NCBI GenBank assembly: GCA_011799875.1
Contig: CM022302.1
Coordinates: 304,927,048-304,991,047, forward strand
DNA length: 64,000 bases
Reading direction: 5' to 3'
DNA from: Thinopyrum elongatum
Lineage: Eukaryota; Streptophyta; Magnoliopsida; Poales; Poaceae
A model generated the notes under the pieces. It was not told the DNA's origin. It ran no database searches and worked only from the letters and a program-made list of their open reading frames with translations. Positions 19,816 to 30,661 of the stretch are shown here, in pieces. The translations under genes and the position numbers were made by a program. Position 1 is the stretch's first letter. Each line of letters begins with the position of its first letter.

Positions 19816-21902
19816 CATTCTAAGGAATCTAGAGGCAACCGGCAGGATAGTGGAATGGGCAATGGAGCTTTCGAGTTTTGCACTCAAGTTTGAAAGTACA
19901 TCAACCATTCAGAGCAGGGCACTAGCGGAGTTCATTGCGGAATGGACACCCACACAAGATGACGAGATTCCTAAATCAGCTCTCCCCGGCAAGGAAACTA
20001 AGAAGAATTGGGTCATGTACTTTGATGGTGCTTTCTCGCTGCAAGGCGCCGATGCTGGAGTGCTGCTTGTCGCACCCACCAGAGAGCATCTCAAGTACGT
20101 GGTTCAAATGCACTTTCCCCGGGATGAGGCTACTAACAATGCTGCTTAGTATGAGGGACTGCTTGCCGGCCTTAGAATAGCGGTAGAGTTGGGGATCAAA
20201 AAGCTGATCATCCGTGGAGACTTGCAACTTGTGGTGAAGGAAGTGAACAAGGACTTCCAGAGCCCGTTGATGGAAGCATATGTGCATGAAGTGAGGAAAT
20301 TGGAAGAACACTTTGACGGGATGTAAACAGAGCACATTCGCCATGCGGAAAACAACATCGCTGATCAACTGTCAAAGTGTGCTGCCCAGAAGCTTCCCGT
20401 GGAACCAGGAACTTTTGTGCTCCATTTGAATCAGCCAACAGTCACCCCATCAACGAGAGACAAGAAAAGACGAAAGCTAAGCACTGGCAATTATTTTCCA
20501 GCAGAGCTCCCTGAAGCAGATGTCAAGAATGTTGCCAGGAGTGATAATGTGCTTGCCGGTGAGCAGCAGCCTTGAGCAGAATCTCAGATTTTTGCTGTCG
20601 AGGTTAGCGCTCCCGCGGCCGAGGAAATGCCTTTAGTCCTTGTTGTCGAGCCTCAGGCTCCATCATGGGCCCAACAGATAGTTCAGTTTCTCCAAACAGG
20701 TGAACTTCCTGAGGAAAAAGAGCAAGCTAAAAAAGTAGCCCGTCAGTCAAGTAAGTATCAATTTACGAATGGCATCCTGTGCAGAAAAAGACCAAACGGG
20801 GTGAAATTGAAATGCATTTGTCAGGAAGATGGACTAAAGTTGTTGACAGAGATACATGGAGGCGTATGCGGTTACCATAAAGGAGCAAGAGCCCTTGTCA
20901 GAAAAGCCTTTCGGCAAGGATTTTATTGGCACACTGCCCTCCAGGATGCAACTGAGCTAGTAACAAGATGTGAAGCATGCGAGTTCCATTCAAAGAACAT
21001 ACATCAACCAGCTCAAGCCCTCCAGACAATCCCTCTCTCCTGGCCTTTCTTGGTGTGGGGGCTCGATATTTTGGGCCCATTCCCCCATGCTACCGGGGGC
21101 TTTGAGTTCTTGTACATCGCCGTTGACAAGTTCACAAAGTGGCCTGAGGTAAAGCCAGTGAGAAAGGTGACTGCACAGTCAGCTGTCAAGTTCCTCAAAA
21201 GATTAGTTTGCCGGTTTGGAGTTCCAAACCGAGTCATCACTGACAACGGCACACAGTTTATGAGTCGCACCTTCATGCAATACATCCAGAGCCTTGGAAG
21301 CAAGGTTTGCTTTGCCTCCGTTGCACATCCAAGGAGGAATGGGCAAGCAGAAAGGACAAATGCTGAAGTGCTGCGTGGGCTCAAGACTAGAAATTTCGAC
21401 AAGCTGCACAAGTGCGGGAAGCGATGGATTGATGAGTTGCCGGTGGTTCTTTGGTCACTCGGAACGACACCAAATCGAGCAACTGGCCAGACACCCTTCT
21501 CCCTAGTCTATGTTGCAGAAGCGGTGCTCCCCACGGAAGTCATATATGGGTCACCTCGAGTACTTGCCTACGATGAAGTAGCGCAATAGCAGCTCCGACA
21601 TGATGATGCCGTGCATCTTGAGGAAGATCGTCTTCGGGCGGCTGTGCGTGCTACATGCTACCAGTAAGCCTTGCGTCACTATCATAGCCACAAGGTTCAT
21701 GCCCGGAGCCTTGAGGAAGGCGACCTTGTCCTTAGGCGCGTTCAGTCCGCCAATGGAACAAATTAGTTGACGCCGAAGTGGGAGGGCCCTTACCAGGTAG
21801 TACAAGTCACCAGACCTGGCGTAGTCCGTTTGGAGACCAAAGATGGCATTCATGTGCAAAACTCATGGAATATTGAGCATCTTCACAAGTTCTACCCGTA
21901 AG
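19816..21902 (+). pseudogene. pol: Gypsy pol remnant 1: RNase H and integrase
   Basis: The frame opens in the C-terminal part of reverse transcriptase (ATGRIVEWAMELSSFALKFE), followed by RNase H (VMYFDGAFSLQGADAGVLL; LIIRGDLQLVVKEVNKDF). A TAG at 20147 replaces the residue where family members have the catalytic Glu (AEYEGL). Further stops lie at 20324, 20574 and 21587. The integrase (20627-21589) has the HHCC-type finger (…CGYHKGARALV…CEACEF) and all three DDE residues in GLDILGP, TDNGTQF and NGQAERTNAEV. Downstream, 'LTPKWEGPYQVVQVTRPGVV' is the GPY/F-like module. The 5' side (LTR, gag, protease, RT catalytic YxDD) is absent. It is the same family as the minus-strand copy at 24375-27050, with which it forms an inverted pair. 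Confidence 0.85.
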
Positions 21903-22545
21903 GCGTAGTTGTCGGGCCTTTCCCGGCAACCTCTTTTGTACAAGCATAGTCCCCAGGACTTGTAACCCTTTGTACAAAGCCAGGCACAGACCCTGTGCAT
22001 ATCTGAATAATGCCAAAGTGCACCACGAGCCATCATGCATGTTTTCTTATGTACTGATGCATGTGTAGTGTGATAGTGCTTTGCTTGAATAGAATGACTA
22101 ACATACCGCCAAGGTATCCACATTACTATGCTTCTCCTTTCTATTTCTTCAAGTGCAGAAGGATTCTTCGGGTGCAAGTTTCTCGGGGAGGAACGAAGGT
22201 GGAATGTTGGATTGGCAGTTCATTCCATTTCATACGATAAGAAGTACATCAAAGAAAGATAAGTTAGAAATTTCCCTTGCACACCTCTGTACTCGTACAA
22301 AAAACCTATACACTAAGGAATCTTGCCGCGTCTCGTTTTCACGCTCCAGTTCTGCCTCGAGTTCACTCCACGGAATCTATGCAAGCTGCGTTCGAGGCTG
22401 ACAAGTTACCTTGTCGGTGGTCGCTCCCCGGCAGGTTTCCGAATAGTGTAGGGTGCTAAAAATGTAAGAGGATGGAAGGGGACGCGGGCGAGGTGCTGGC
22501 TCACACCCACCTCCTTCTTCTTTCTTCTGCCATCACTCCCTCATC
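21903..22545. other. Post-pol region and junction between two inverted gypsy copies
   Basis: 21903-22040 matches, in reverse, the sequence after pol of the minus copy (ttgtacaa…aaccctttgtacaaagccag; compare 24260-24340). Beyond about 22100 the similarity is lost. No LTR was found, so the junction between the two copies lies between about 22.1 and 22.5 kb. No gene is seen. Confidence 0.5.
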
Positions 22546-23206
22546 ATGGTGAGCGGAAGAGGGCGTAGTGGCACTCCAGTAGTGGCGACGAGGGCCTCTG
22601 CTCGACAGTGCCTTCCTCCTCCCCTTGGGGGTGCGGAAACGGAGCCCGCTGCGAGGGGAGGCGGGAGAGGATGAGGTCGTGGTCGCCGTGGCGCTCTGGG
22701 TCGAGGGGGACGAGGTGGTGCTTTGATTGCACCTCCCCCTGCTGCCCAAGATCCTAATGAAGGCCACGTCGGGGACCAGCCGCTAGAGTTCATCGTCAAG
22801 CTGCGAGGACTCCCCGTGCAGCCGCCTTCGGCTTCCTACTCCATTCGCAAGGGTGATGGAGATCGAGCAGCCGCCGGGGTTGAGGCTGCACATGAGGGGC
22901 TGTTGTAACGGCAGCATGTGGGCGGACGTAGAGTTCCCTGCTCCTCATGTTATGCTTCTCCGGCGTGGTTGGAAGACTTTTGCTCCTGCCCATAGCTTGG
23001 CGGCCGGGCACGTCCTTCATTTCAAGTTAATGGACGCCACCCTACTCTCCGTCAAGGTCTTCGGATGCTCGGGTGCTCGCTTAGGGTGCTACTCGGAGAG
23101 CTCGACCGATGACGAAAGCTCCTTCTCGAGCGATAGCGATGAGGAGGACAGTGACAGCGATGACTACAGCACCAACGGAGAGGACAACAGCTCCGACTCC
23201 GGTTGA
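22546..23206 (+). pseudogene. B3 DNA-binding-domain-like protein, antisense passenger of gypsy (copy 1)
   Basis: From ATG 22546 (MVSGRGRSGTP) an Arg/Gly-rich N-terminus leads, past a TGA that replaces an expected Arg codon, to 'LEFIVKLRGLP'. A frameshift near 22845 follows, and then 22853-23206 encodes 'WADVEFPAPHVMLLRRGWKT', 'HSLAAGHVLHFKLMDATLLS' and 'VKVFGCSGARLGC', ending in a Ser/Asp/Glu-rich acidic tail. The order of beta strands with the 'GWk.F…L..GH.L.Fkl' signature resembles the plant B3 domain, which binds DNA in auxin-response and related factors. It lies opposite in strand to the pol at 24375-27050 and downstream of it. A second copy exists at 37041-37550 in the same relative place. 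B3 membership is inferred from motifs. Copy 1 is disabled by a stop and a frameshift. Confidence 0.65.
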
Positions 23207-24374
23207 ACACCAGCCGCACCGCCACAGTCGGGCGGCAGCACCATCATGTGCACCTACACCTCCTCTCCGGCAAGGCGATTTGCCGGGGAGTTGGATGTGG
23301 AGGTGTGGATGGTGGTCCCGGCTCCTCCAGTAGCCTTCCAGCTGGGCCCCGACAGGCTTCCTCGCGGGCTGCGGCTTCGTTCGCCCTACCGCGTCGTGCT
23401 GGCCCTGGCGGCGGTGGCCAGCGGGTCGTCTCCGCCGCTCTCTTCACCATCACCTTCGCCCGCGCCCTCTCAATTTTGTCAGGCTGCTTGTCATGGGGCC
23501 TGACGGGGTCGGGCTGGGCTTCTACTCAGGCACTCCTTTAGCCCTACTCGCCTCTCCGTGGTAGTTCCTAGGAGGAAAGGGACAAGAAAGGGATTATGGG
23601 GCACTTATCTTTTTTCAGTCCAAAATATGTAGTCATCTGCCAAACTTTAGTCTAAATTATGTAATCGGTTTTATCCATGTTTGTGTTCTGTAAGACTTGT
23701 ACTTGCTTACCAGCATATTAATGAAAAAGACAAGCCTTGTCGGGTACTTGTGCATGTGTTATGTCCATGCAGAGGCAAGATGCCTCTATACGTTTAAGTA
23801 GACAAGTTTTCTCCGGCAAGCTATCTTGCCGGTGCCCTTCGTTTGTTGCCGCGAGGCTTGGCCTGCTGGGCAAAAAACTATAGAAAGGGACCAGCTCCTC
23901 GTCGAACCCCCTCCGTCAAAGGCCACTACAACCAACCTGACCGAAGCAACGTTCGGGATGCAGGATGGGAGCACCTATGCTTCGGAGGTGATGAGGTTTC
24001 CATATGCGCAAGTTTTCACCTTACAGAACATGTATGGATAAGAATTGACTTATCTGCTTGGCTTGTCGGGGACTGATATGTAGGCTTGTCTTCATTTCTT
24101 CTCTTCGGGACCAGGTCCACGGCAAGAAACCTACAACTTAGTGCAGAGGAAAAAAATGCTACATGTGCCTTGTTCTACATGATCATGCTATGCTCATGTT
24201 ATGCTTATGCATGCATGCAAGTTTTAGGGGCCCCCAGCGCTTAGTTTATTTATCTTTTGCTCAGGGTCTACGCCTGGCTTTGTACAAAGGGTTACATGCA
24301 ACATCAGCTAAGCTTGTACAAAAGGGTGGCTGCCGGGTACGGAGATTCTCAATATTCCATGAGTTTTTCAACTG
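23207..24374. other. Gypsy interior between B3-like ORF and pol end
   Basis: 23207-23290 has a counterpart next to the second B3 copy (36965-37040), which ties both B3 ORFs to the same element family. GC-rich ORFs at 23203-23541 show no domain. 24260-24375 is the decayed pol 3' end on the minus strand (…NSWNIENLR). Otherwise non-coding. Confidence 0.5.
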
Positions 24375-25599
24375 AATGCCATCTCTGGTCTCCAGACGGA
24401 CTGCATCGGGTCTGGTGACTCGTACGACCTGGTAAGGGCCTTCCCACTTCGGCGTCAACTTGTTTGCACCCTTGGCGGACTGAACGCGCCTCCGGACAAG
24501 GTCCCCTTCCTCAAGGCTCCAGGCATGAACCCTGCGGCTGTGATAGCGACGCAGGGCTTGCTGGTAGCGTGCAGCACGCGTAGCAGCCCGGAGATGATTC
24601 GCCTCAAGTAGCACAGTGTTTGTCATGTCGGTGCTGTTCTTGCGCTACTTCATCATAGGCAAGCATTCGAGGTGACCCGTATATGAGTTCCGTGGGGATC
24701 GCTGCTTCTGCCCCATAGACTAGGGAGAAGGGAGTCTGGCCGGTAGCTAGATTTGGTGTTGTTCTGAGGGACCAAAGAACCACCGGCACCTCGTCGATCC
24801 ATCGCCTGCCACACTTTTGCAGCCTATCAAATGCTCTTGTCTTGAGTCCTTGCAGCACTTCAGCGTTCGCCCTCTCAGCTTGTCCGTTGCTTCTGGGATG
24901 AGCAACAGAGACAAATGAGACCTTGCTTTTGAGGGTATGAACGTATTGCATGAAGGCGCGGCTTGTGAATTGGGTGCCATTGTCAGTGATGACTCTGGCG
25001 GGTACTCCAAAACGGCACACCAATCCTTTCAAGAACTTGATAGCTGACTATGCAGTCACCTTCCTCACGGGCTCCACTTCCGGCCACTTTGTGAACTTGT
25101 CGATGGCGACGTACAAGAACTCAAAGCCCCCGGTAGCACGGGGGCAAGGGCCCAAGGTGTCGAGCCCCCAGACCGAAAAGGGCCATGACAAAGGGATCGT
25201 CTGGAGAGCTTGATCAGGTTGATGGATATTCTTGGAGTGGAACTGGCAGGCTTCACATCTGGTGACTAGCTCGATTGCATCTTGGAGGGCCATGGGCCAG
25301 TAGAAACCTTGCCAGAAAGCCTTTCTGACCAGGGCCCTTGATCCAATATGGGAGCCGCACATGCCTTTGTGTATCTCCGCCAGTAATTCCTTCCCTTCTT
25401 CCCGACAAATGCACTTTAATTTCACACTGTTGGGCCTCCTTCTGTATAGTACATCATCGACGAACTGATACATACTGGCCCTCTGGGCTACTCTTTCAGC
25501 TTCTTCTTGCTCTTCGAGAAGTTCTCTTGTTTGGAGGTAATGGACTATGTGTCGTGCCCAAGTTGGAGCCTGAGGCTCGACAACAAGGATCAGCAGCAC
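24375..25599 (-). pseudogene. pol: Gypsy pol remnant 2: integrase
   Basis: This is the minus-strand integrase of the same family as 19816-21902. Read from 25599, it has an N-terminal finger (HKGMCGSHIGSRALVRKAFW…CEACQFHSKN), the catalytic core with all three acidic residues (D in GLDTLGP, D in TDNGTQF, E in NGQAERANAEV) and the C-terminal GPY/F-like module (LTPKWEGPYQVVRVTRPDAV). Integrase inserts element DNA into the genome. A single TAG near 25048-25050 (…RKVTA-stop-SAIK) sits where relatives have Gln, consistent with CAG to TAG. The frame breaks again near 24610. The catalytic core is otherwise well kept, but the element lacks a working gag-RT (see neighbouring entry). Confidence 0.85.
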
Positions 25600-27050
25600 C
25601 TCCTCGTTCGTGGGAGTGCACGCCTCAACCGCGAGAATCGGAAGTTGGCGGGAGGGTGCTGCTCGCCAAGCAAAACGGAGTTGTTCCCACCAACCTCTCT
25701 GCTGGGGGCTTCAGGAAGCTCTGCCGGGAGAGGCTTGCCGGAGTCCAGTTTCCTCCTCTTTCTGGCCATTGTTGCCGGGGATACGGAGGGATGAGTCAGG
25801 TGGAGAACAAAAGTCCCTGGTTCCACAGGAAGCTTTTGCGCAGCGCACTTTGACAGATGATCAGCTATGCTATTTTCCGCATGGGGTACGTGCTCTGTTT
25901 GCAATCCGTCATAGCGCTTCTCCAGCGTTCTCACTTCCTCCACGTATGCCTCCATTAATGGACTTTGATAATCCTTGTTCACTTGCCTCACCACAAGTTG
26001 TGAGTCTCCACAAATGATCAACTTCTTGATTCCCAGTTCTGTTGCGATCCTGAGCCCGGCAAGGAGTCCTTCATATTCTGTAGTGTTGTTGGTAGCCTTC
26101 TCCCAGGGGAAATGCATTTGAACCACGTACTTGAGGTGCTCCCCAGTGGGTGCGATGAGAAGCACGCCAGCTCCCACACCTTGTAGGGAGAAGGCACCAT
26201 CAAAGTACATGATCCAATCTTTGGGCGCTTCCCTGCTCGGGATAATTGTCTCTGGCATTTCTTCATCTGGAGTTGGTGTCCATTCTGCAATGCTCTGCTC
26301 TGAATAGTTGACGTGCTCTCAAACTTCAAACCAAAGCTTGATAACTCCAAAGCCCACTTCACTATTCTGCCAGTGGCCTCAGGATTCCTCAGTATGCATT
26401 GCAAGGGGAAGCGGGTAACAACCATGATCTCGTGGGCTTGGAAGTAGTGGCGCAGTTTCCTTGAGGCCATGATGAGGCCAAAGATCAAATTTTGCATGCC
26501 AGAGTACCTTGATCTAGCCCCCTGCAGTAGGGAGCTACCAAAGTACACTGGCCGCTGCACCACCTTCTTCCTTGCCGTGATCCTGGAATTGTCTCCGCTG
26601 CCCTGCTCCTCTTTGTTCGGATCTGCATCTGACCTTTGCCGGGATGAGTTCGCTTTCCTCTCCAGAGGGGACGGTAGTTGCGGCTGCTCCATTATCTACC
26701 TCCCACTGTGCCACCAGCGCTGCACTAACCACTTGATTGGTTGCCGCCAGGTATAGCAGCAACGGCTCTTGTGGTTTAGGAGCGACTAAGGTGGGAACAA
26801 AGGAAAGGTAGGCCTTCAAATCATGTAGCGTGGCGTCTGCCTCTGGGGTCCACTCCACGGGCCATGCCTTTTTCAAGATTTTAAAGAATGGCAGGGCGTG
26901 CTCGGCGGACTTGGAAATGGACCTGCTCAGCGCGGCAACACATCCAGTCAAATGCCTCACGTCTTTGACTGTCCTGGGTGCTTGAATCTGCTCGATTGCC
27001 TTGATCTTGTCGGGGTTGGCCGCTGGGATGTTGTTGACGTTGTCCTCCTC
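25590..27050 (-). pseudogene. pol: Gypsy pol remnant 2: RT C-terminus and RNase H
   Basis: From about 27050 the minus strand encodes the end of reverse transcriptase (NPDKIKAIEQIQAPRTVKDV; VRHLTGCVAALSRSISKSAE; HALPFFKILKKAWPVEWTPE), then the connection (RPVYFGSSLLQGARSRYSGM), then RNase H with catalytic residues in MYFDGAFSLQG, TTEYEGLLAG and ICGDSQLVVRQ. Frames change near 26690-26540 and near 26250. The RT fingers and palm with YxDD are missing. The gag N-terminus (next entry) runs almost directly into this block, so about 2-3 kb of gag, protease and RT were deleted. RNase H degrades the RNA strand during reverse transcription. This copy could not replicate on its own. Confidence 0.85.
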
Positions 27051-27237
27051 CGGCGCCTCCCCCTCCCGTTTCGGCCACAGGGGGAATGGTGATGACGCCA
27101 CCTGCGCCGACCATGTCCCCCGCAGCGCCCACGTCCCCGTGTGCCTCCGTAGCTCCCACGACATCAGCAGCCGCATGCAGAGGAGCTTTAGAGGTGGACG
27201 GGTGAGCTACTGCACTGGGCTTTTTCTTGGGCGCCAT
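27040..27237 (-). pseudogene. gag: N-terminus of gypsy gag, fused by deletion to RT
   Basis: ATG at 27237 begins MAPKKKPSAVAHPSTSKAP, a basic then Ala/Gly-rich start. Two other members of the family start alike at 46980 (MAPKKKGNMTRKPSAS) and 38942 (MAPKKEGL). The PBS of the element lies about 95 bp upstream (27332-27334 and beyond). After about 60 codons the reading passes into RT C-terminal sequence, the mark of an internal deletion. Confidence 0.7.
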
Positions 27238-27338
27238 GGATGATGAAGCCGTCGATGAAGAAAATGATGATAAAGATGACGCGCTGCTCCCACCCTCGGG
27301 TTCATGCAAGCGCCTCCCCCTACCTGGCGCGCCAAAGA

Positions 27339-27677
27339 TGTCTTGGTATAACACGGCCACCTATGGGACCATCGGCCCCTTGTGGTTCAGCAAGGGGGAA
27401 AAGCACATTGCACAAAGAGCGGAGAGCATAGAGCAGTACTGCAGCGATGACACGGGCAGTTTTTACCCAGGTTCGGGCCACCGCGAGGCGTAAAACCCTA
27501 CTCCTACTATGGTGGATTGATGAAAGGACCGTGGTGGAGGCGCAGTGCTCTAGCCCGACAAGGTCGCCTTGGGACGAGAGCAGCTACGCGCGTATGAGAG
27601 TACAAGGGTCCGAATCCCTTCTAAGGTTGCCACGACCCTTCTTTTATAGGTTAAGGGGTTACCACAATGGCAAAACA
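27339..27677 (-). repeat. Gypsy 5' LTR (minus), inner half; continues at 36430
   Basis: In reverse complement this is the last 339 bp of an LTR ending '…ccaagaca', then 'tct' and a PBS-like TGGCGCGCCAGGTAGGGG (27334 downwards). A TATA-like box reads 'cctataaaagaagg' on the minus strand (about 27636-27649). The LTR is split by the copia element at 27678-36424. Confidence 0.85.
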
Positions 27678-29421
27678 TGAAGGAAATATGCCCTAGAGGC
27701 AATAATAAAGTTGTTATTTATATTTCCTTATATCATGATAAATGTTTATTATTCATGCTAGAATTGTATTAACCGGAAACTTGATACATGTGTGAATACA
27801 TAAACAAAACACCGAGTCCCTAGTAAGCATCTACTAGACTAGTGCATTGATCAAAGATTGTTAAGTTTCCTAACCATAGACATGTGTCGTCATTTGATGA
27901 ATGGGATCACATCATTAGGAGAATAATGTGATGGACAAGACCCATCCGTTAGCTTAGCATAATGATCGTTAAGTTTTATTGCTATTGCTTTCTTCATGAC
28001 TTATACATATTCCTTTGACTATGAGATTATGCAACTCCCGAATACCGGAGGAACACCTTGTGTGCTATCAAACATCACAACGTAACTGGGTGGTTATAAA
28101 GATGCTCTACAGGTGTCTCCGAAGCTGTTTGTTGGGTTGGCATAGATCAAGATTAGGATTTGTCACTCCGAGTATCGGAGAGGTATCTCTGGGCCATCTC
28201 GGTAATGCACATCATGATAAGCCTTGCAAGCAATGTGACTAATGAGTTAGTTACGGGATGATGCATTATGGAACGAGTAAAGAGACTTGCCGATAACGAG
28301 ATTGAAATAGGTATGGAGATACCGACGATCGAATCTCGGGCAAGTAACATACCGATGACAAAGGGAATGACGTATGTTGTCATTACAGTTTGACCGATAA
28401 AGATCTTCATAGAATATGTAGGAACCAATATGAGCATCCAGGTTCCGCTGTTGGTTATTGATCGGAGATATGTCTCGGTCATATCTACATAGTTCTCGAA
28501 CCCGTAGGGTCCGCACGCTTAACGTTCGATGATGATTTGTATTATGAGTTATATGTTTTGGTGACCGAAGATTGGTCGATGTCCCGGATGAGATCACGGA
28601 CATGACGAGGAGTCTCGAAATAGTCGAGAGGTAAAGATTGATATATTGGACGATAGTGTTCAGACACCAGAATAGTTTCGGAATGATTCGGATATTTTTC
28701 GGAGTACCGGGAGGTTACCAGAACCCCCCGGGGGAAGTAATGGGCCTCATGGGCCGTAGGGGAGAGGCAAGGCAGGCCACAAGGAGGTGGCGCCCCCCCC
28801 ATGGGGAGTCCGAATTGGACTAGGGGAGGGGGCGCGGCCCCCCTTTTTTTCTCCCTCTCCCTCTCCTTCCGCCTTTCCCCCTCCATGAGAAGGAATAAGA
28901 GGGGGGGCCGAATCCTACTAGGACTAGGAGTCATAGTAGGACTCCCCTCTCTTGGCACGCCCCTATGGCAGTCTCCCTCCCTCTCCCTCCTTTATATACG
29001 TGGGCAGGGCACCCCTTGGAGACACATCAATTGTTCTCTTAGCCGTGTGCGGTGCCCCCCTCCACAGTTTACTCCTCCGGTCATATTGTCGTAGTGCTTA
29101 GGCGAAGCCCTGCGCGGATCACTTCACCATCACCACGCTGTCGTGCTGACGGAACTCTCCCTCGACACTTTGCTGGATCAAGAGTTCAAGGGACGTCATC
29201 GAGCTGAACGTGTGTAGAACTCGGAGGTGCCGTATGTTTGGTGCTTGATCGGTTGAATCGAGAAGACGTTCGACTACATCAACAGCGTTAAGCTAACGCT
29301 TCCGCTTTCGGTCTACGAGGGTACGTGGACACACTCTCCCCCTCTCGTTGCTATGCATCTTCTAGATAGATCTTGCGTGAGCGTAGAATTTTTTTGAAAT
29401 TGCATGCTATGTTCCCCAACA
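27678..29421 (+). repeat. Copia 5' LTR (1744 bp)
   Basis: The pair 27678-29421 / 34675-36424 aligns along its whole length. A TATA-like 'ctttatatacgtggg' lies at about 28991-29003, preceded by pyrimidine-rich stretches. Short ORFs inside (28015-28242, 28542-28958) recur in the 3' LTR (35012-35239, 35539-35754) because the LTRs are copies, so they are not independent genes. Confidence 0.95.
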
Positions 29422-30661
29422 GTGGCATCCGAGCCAGGTCTATGCGTAGATGATATGCACAAGTAGAACACAAAGAGTTGTGGGCGATGATAGTCATACT
29501 GCTTACCACCAAAATCTTATTTTGATTCGGTGGTATTGTTGGATGAAGCGGCCCGGACCAACCTTACATGACCGCGTTCATGAGACCGGTTCCACCGATA
29601 GACATGCAACTTGTTTTGCATAAAGGTGGCTGGCGGGTGTCGGTTTCTCCAACTTTAGTTGAATCGAATTTGACTACGGCCGGTCCTTGTTGAAGGTTAA
29701 AGCAGCAATCTTGACGAAACATCGTTGTGGTTTTGATGCGTAGGTAAGAACGGTTCTTACTAGAAGACCGTAGCAGCCACGTAAAACTTGCAACAACAAA
29801 CTAGAGGACGTCTAACTTGTTTTTGCAGGGCATGTTGTGATGTGATATGGTCAAGACATGATGTGATATACGTTATTGTATGAGATGATCATGTTTTGTA
29901 AAAGTTATCAGCAACTGGCAGGAGCCTTATGGTTGTCGCTTTATTGTATGAAATGCAATCGCCATGTAATTGCTTTACTTTATCACTATGCGTTAGTGAT
30001 AGTTGTAGAAGCAATAGTTGGCGAGACGACAACGGCGCTACGATGGAGATCAAGGTGTCAAGCCGGTGACGATGGGAATCATGACGGTGCTTTGGAGATG
30101 GAGATCAAAGGCACAAGATGATGATGGCCATATCATGTCACATATTTTGATTGCATGTGATGTTTATCTTTTATGCATCTTATTTTGCTTAGTACGGCAG
30201 TAGCATTATAAGATGATCCCTCACTAAAATTTCAAGGTATAAGTATTCTCCCTGAGTATGCACCGTTGTGACAGTTCGTCGTGCCGAGACACCACGTGAT
30301 GATCGGGTGTGATAAGCTCTACGTTCACATACAATGGGTGCAAGACAGTTTTGCACATGCGGAATACTCGGGTTAAACTTGATGAGCCTAGCATGTATAG
30401 AAATGGCCTCCGAACACTGGAGACCGAAAGGTCGAACGTGAATCATATAGTAGATATGATCAACATAGAGATGTTCACCATTGAAAACTACTCCATCTCA
30501 CGTGATGATCGGACATGGTTTAGTTGATATGGATCACGTGATCATTTAGATGACTCGAGGGATGTCTATCTAAGTGGGAGTTCTTAAGTAATATGATTAA
30601 TTGAACTTAATTTATCTTGAACTTAGTCCTCATAGTTTTTGCATTTCTATGTTGTAGATCA
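29422..30661 (+). other. Copia leader between 5' LTR and gag (1.24 kb)
   Basis: It begins with the PBS (29423-29440) and contains no conserved ORF. A long untranslated leader is typical of this group. An early ORF at 29876-30121 has no recognised domain. Confidence 0.8.

Noticed and set aside
28015..28958. ORFs inside the copia LTR
   Set aside because: They recur in the second LTR only because LTRs are copies, and no domain is present.
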